Positions 4,571-7,369 of a stretch of 7,369 bases of DNA are shown piece after piece. The notes below the pieces were generated by a model that did not search any database, was not told where the DNA came from, and saw only the letters and a list, made by a program, of their open reading frames with translations. Location of the stretch: assembly GCA_017474705.1 (NCBI GenBank), contig JAFVHC010000021.1, positions 1 through 7,369 of the forward strand. Direction: 5' to 3'. Position 1 is the first letter of the stretch. The number at the start of each line of letters is the position of its first letter. This DNA is from Bacillota bacterium (GTDB taxonomy: Bacteria > Bacillota > Clostridia > Lachnospirales > Bianqueaceae). The position numbers and the translations under genes are program-made.

Positions 4571-7369
4571 CGATCCCGGTATCACATCATTGAATCGTGA
4601 GGCCGATCACGCTTACATGATCCCCTTTGCCCGCACGGAACATCCGCAGCGGCTGGACATCCTGAAGCGCAGCAGATCGCCTTATTACCAATCGCTGAAC
4701 GGTGGCTGGAGATTCGGCTTTTTCGCCTGCCCCGATGAGGTCCCCGAGGACTTCGTGCAGCCTTCTTTCAACCTGGACGACTGGGACGTCATCACAGTGC
4801 CGTCCTGCTGGCAGACCAAGGGCTATGGTCAGTGTCAGTATACGGATACCGATTACCCGATCCCTTGCGATCCGCCGTATGTGCCGTATGAAAACGAGAC
4901 CGGCGCATATGTGCGAGAGTTCGAACTGCCGGACTTCATGCTCGACAAAGAACAGTACATCGTCTTCGAAGGTGTCAATTCCTGCCTATATCTTTGGGTC
5001 AATGGTATTTTCGTAGGGTATGATCAGGTCAGCCGCATGCCGTCTGAATTCCGCATCACGCCGTATCTGCATGAAGGCCGCAATCGTGTGGCCGCTGTAG
5101 TCCTCAAGTGGTGCGACGGCACGTATCTGGAGGATCAGGATGCGTTCCGCTATTCCGGCATCTTCCGGGACTGCTACATCCTGGCCCGCGAAAAAGAACA
5201 TATCCGCGACGTCTTCGTTCGTCAGCTGCATCTGGAGGACCGTGTCGTCGTTACCGCGGAAATGGAGAACGCACAGGATCTGGTCGAAGCGGTGCTTTTG
5301 GATCAGAACGGAAACATAGTGGCCAAGGACAGCGGTGAGGGCGTGAAAGTGCTCACTTTCGAAATCGATGATCCGAAGCTTTGGAACGCGGAGCATCCCT
5401 ATCTGTACCAGCTGCAGATCGCCATGGGTGCGGAGGTCCTGGCTTTCAGCGTTGGACTGCGCACTGTCTCCATAGAGAACGGCATCTTCTGCATCAATCA
5501 TAGACCTATCAAACTGAAAGGCGTCAATCGCCATGAATCCCATCCGCTGTTCGGCGCGGCTGTGCCGCTGAAACATGCGAAAGAGGACCTCTTCCTTATG
5601 AAGCGGTTCAATATCAATACGATCCGCTGCTCCCACTACCCGGATGATCCTCGTTTCCTGGAGCTGTGCAACCGCTACGGTATGTATGTCATGGACGAGG
5701 CGGATCTGGAGTGTCATGGTGCCTGGGAGCAGAAATTCGGCCTGGAGAGCGATCCGACCTGGAGCTTCGCGTTCATGGATCGTATGCAGCGCATGGTAGA
5801 ACGGGACAAGAACCAGCCCTGTATCTTCAGTTGGTCGCTGGGCAATGAATCCTGTTACGGGGACAATCACATCGCGATGGCGATCTGGGCCAAGAACCGT
5901 GATAATTCCCGCATCATCCATTATGAAGGCGCAAAACACGGCCCGGACAAGGATCAGTCCTGCCTGGATATCACCAGCCGCATGTATGATCCGGTCTACT
6001 GGGTCCGCGATTATCTGAACGACAAAAAGCAGACGAAACCATACTTCCTTTGCGAGTATTCGCACGCCATGGGCAACGGCCCCGGAGATCTTAAAGATTA
6101 TTGGGATATGATCTACAGTGAGCCGCGTCTGATGGGCGGCTGTGTCTGGGAGTGGTGTGACCACAGCATCTACGCCAAGGCACCGGTCGATGAGAAGAAG
6201 CAGATGCTGGAACATGCCGTTCCGGTAGCTTCTGCGAAAGATTTCGGACCGAAAGAACAGCGTTTCTGGGGCTATGGCGGTGATTTCGGCGAGCATCCCG
6301 ACAGCGGCAACTTCTGTATGGACGGCCTGGTCTTCCCGGACCGCACGCCCGGCCGCGGCCTCTACGAGTATAAATATATCATCTCTCCTGTGGAATTCAC
6401 GTGCGAGAACGGTCAGCTGAGTGTTCTGAACCGCTATGATTTTACGACCACGGAAGATATGTACTTCACCTACGAGATCGAAAAAGACGGTGTCCTGGTC
6501 AAAGAAGGCATGCTGAACGTTCCCGTGCTGGAGCCGGGACAGACTGCTGCCATCGCTGTACCTGAAGTGCCGGAAGAGGAAGGCACCTGGTATCTGACAG
6601 TGAGGGCTCTCAGCAAGAGTTCCACTGCATGGGCCAAAGCCGGACATATCCTTATGCAGAAGCAGTTCCTGCTGTGCGAAAACGCGCCTGCGCAGGATTT
6701 CCGTGCTGCGGGTACGCATCGCCATTCCGCTCTGGATATCTGGAAAAAGACCAACGTCGTCTACATCCATGGCCTGAATTTCGAATATGCATTCCATCTG
6801 GGCAAAGGTGGTTTCACCTCTCTGAAATACAATAATGTGGAACTGTTGAAAGAAACCACGACTTTCGTCATCGCCAGACCGTCGCTCGACAATGATCGCG
6901 AGATGCGGCCGTATTGGGATCGCTTCGGCATCGATGAGGCCCGCATGCTGGTCCGAGGCACGAAGATCTACGATGAGCGGCCTACGCGCCTGCATTTCAT
7001 GGTAGACTTTGCCATGGGCACAGAATCCTTGAAGCCGATCCTGACAGGAAAAGCCCGCTGGACAGTATATCCCTCCGGACGTCTGGAACTTACCACCGAA
7101 GTCCAGGTGGAGGAGCAGGAGATCTTCCAGCATAGAAAAGGCCCGGTCGGTTTCTTCCTGCCGCGCTTCGGTGTGCAGCTGACCATGCCTTCCTACATGG
7201 ATCAGGTAGCATATTTCGGATATGGTCCGGAAGAGTCCTACATCGACAAGCATCTGAGCACCACGTGTGCGCTGTACGAGACGGATGTGGACAAGATGTT
7301 CGAGAATTACCCGATGCCACAGGAGAACGGTGCGCATTATGGCACGCGGTGGGTCGATCTTACCGATGC
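4548..7369 (+). CDS. lacZ: LacZ-type beta-galactosidase, GH2 family, 3' end outside window
   Basis: The 940 codons present cover most of a ~1000-residue LacZ-type enzyme that hydrolyses terminal beta-D-galactosides such as lactose. Domains in order: sugar-binding jelly roll (~35-215, LNGGWRFGFF, VPSCWQ, GAYVREFELP, FRYSGIFRD), Ig-like domain (~217-310), TIM barrel (~315-620), a beta domain (~630-725) and the Bgal small-chain domain (~730 on, FEYAFHLGKGGF, RPSLDND). Catalytic residues by comparison with E. coli LacZ are acid/base Glu434 (LGNES) and nucleophile Glu503 (CEYSHAMGNG). Likely magnesium ligands are Glu388 and His390 (DLECHG, usually NIETHG). Other active-site motifs are VNRHESHP (326-333) and SHYP with His363. 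There is no signal peptide, so it should be cytoplasmic. ATG at 4548 follows AAGAGG (4536-4541) by 6 nt and sits inside the tail of the phosphoesterase frame. The C-terminus is missing only because of the window edge. Activity on other beta-galactosides is possible. Confidence 0.93.
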   Translation, partial: MNLQDFFNDPGITSLNREADHAYMIPFARTEHPQRLDILKRSRSPYYQSLNGGWRFGFFACPDEVPEDFVQPSFNLDDWDVITVPSCWQTKGYGQCQYTDTDYPIPCDPPYVPYENETGAYVREFELPDFMLDKEQYIVFEGVNSCLYLWVNGIFVGYDQVSRMPSEFRITPYLHEGRNRVAAVVLKWCDGTYLEDQDAFRYSGIFRDCYILAREKEHIRDVFVRQLHLEDRVVVTAEMENAQDLVEAVLLDQNGNIVAKDSGEGVKVLTFEIDDPKLWNAEHPYLYQLQIAMGAEVLAFSVGLRTVSIENGIFCINHRPIKLKGVNRHESHPLFGAAVPLKHAKEDLFLMKRFNINTIRCSHYPDDPRFLELCNRYGMYVMDEADLECHGAWEQKFGLESDPTWSFAFMDRMQRMVERDKNQPCIFSWSLGNESCYGDNHIAMAIWAKNRDNSRIIHYEGAKHGPDKDQSCLDITSRMYDPVYWVRDYLNDKKQTKPYFLCEYSHAMGNGPGDLKDYWDMIYSEPRLMGGCVWEWCDHSIYAKAPVDEKKQMLEHAVPVASAKDFGPKEQRFWGYGGDFGEHPDSGNFCMDGLVFPDRTPGRGLYEYKYIISPVEFTCENGQLSVLNRYDFTTTEDMYFTYEIEKDGVLVKEGMLNVPVLEPGQTAAIAVPEVPEEEGTWYLTVRALSKSSTAWAKAGHILMQKQFLLCENAPAQDFRAAGTHRHSALDIWKKTNVVYIHGLNFEYAFHLGKGGFTSLKYNNVELLKETTTFVIARPSLDNDREMRPYWDRFGIDEARMLVRGTKIYDERPTRLHFMVDFAMGTESLKPILTGKARWTVYPSGRLELTTEVQVEEQEIFQHRKGPVGFFLPRFGVQLTMPSYMDQVAYFGYGPEESYIDKHLSTTCALYETDVDKMFENYPMPQENGAHYGTRWVDLTD

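Noticed and set aside
4986..7337. 783-codon open frame on the minus strand inside the GH2 gene
   Set aside because: Its codons are exactly opposite the GH2 codons, so it stays open simply because the GH2 gene avoids TTA, CTA and TCA. The translation shows no recognisable domain, and GH2 on the plus strand is unmistakable.

Overview
The window looks like chromosomal DNA of a Bacillota bacterium, probably a gut-type carbohydrate fermenter. This is inferred from the protein families and their sequence flavour, from strong purine-rich ribosome binding sites, and from a balanced to slightly GC-rich base composition. Order or genus cannot be fixed from the sequence alone. The standard genetic code fits: the three large reading frames contain no in-frame TGA, and TGG is used for Trp throughout.

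Left part (1-1600): the 3' end of a radical SAM gene of the YhcC/TIGR01212 type runs rightward. It converges on a leftward aminopeptidase P-like M24 metallopeptidase (310-1566), which ends at a GC-rich hairpin terminator. The radical SAM frame has no stop codon where the family normally ends and runs on antisense into the peptidase gene.

Middle (1567-3842): a 73-bp divergent intergenic region separates the peptidase from a complete GH127-type beta-L-arabinofuranosidase gene (1640-3820). This enzyme has two Ig-like N-terminal domains, no signal peptide and a full set of catalytic and zinc residues. A perfect 13-bp hairpin terminator closes the gene.

Right part (3824-7369): a well-formed sigma-A-type promoter, whose -35 box lies in the loop of the preceding terminator, drives a small metallophosphoesterase gene. 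That gene is broken by one in-frame TGA at 4301-4303, while the remaining 88 codons still encode a conserved domain end. Its 3' end overlaps the start of a LacZ-type GH2 beta-galactosidase that runs off the window edge (940 codons present).

Taken together, the two glycosidases appear to be cytoplasmic and would hydrolyse imported arabinofuranosyl- and galactosyl-oligosaccharides, as expected for use of plant cell-wall glycans. The peptidase, radical SAM protein and phosphoesterase look like general cellular genes placed beside them. I see no mobile element, CRISPR array, tRNA or rRNA. Nothing here amounts to a clearly new system. The most notable points are the TGA-interrupted phosphoesterase, the terminator/promoter overlap, an altered metal ligand in the peptidase and the run-on radical SAM frame.
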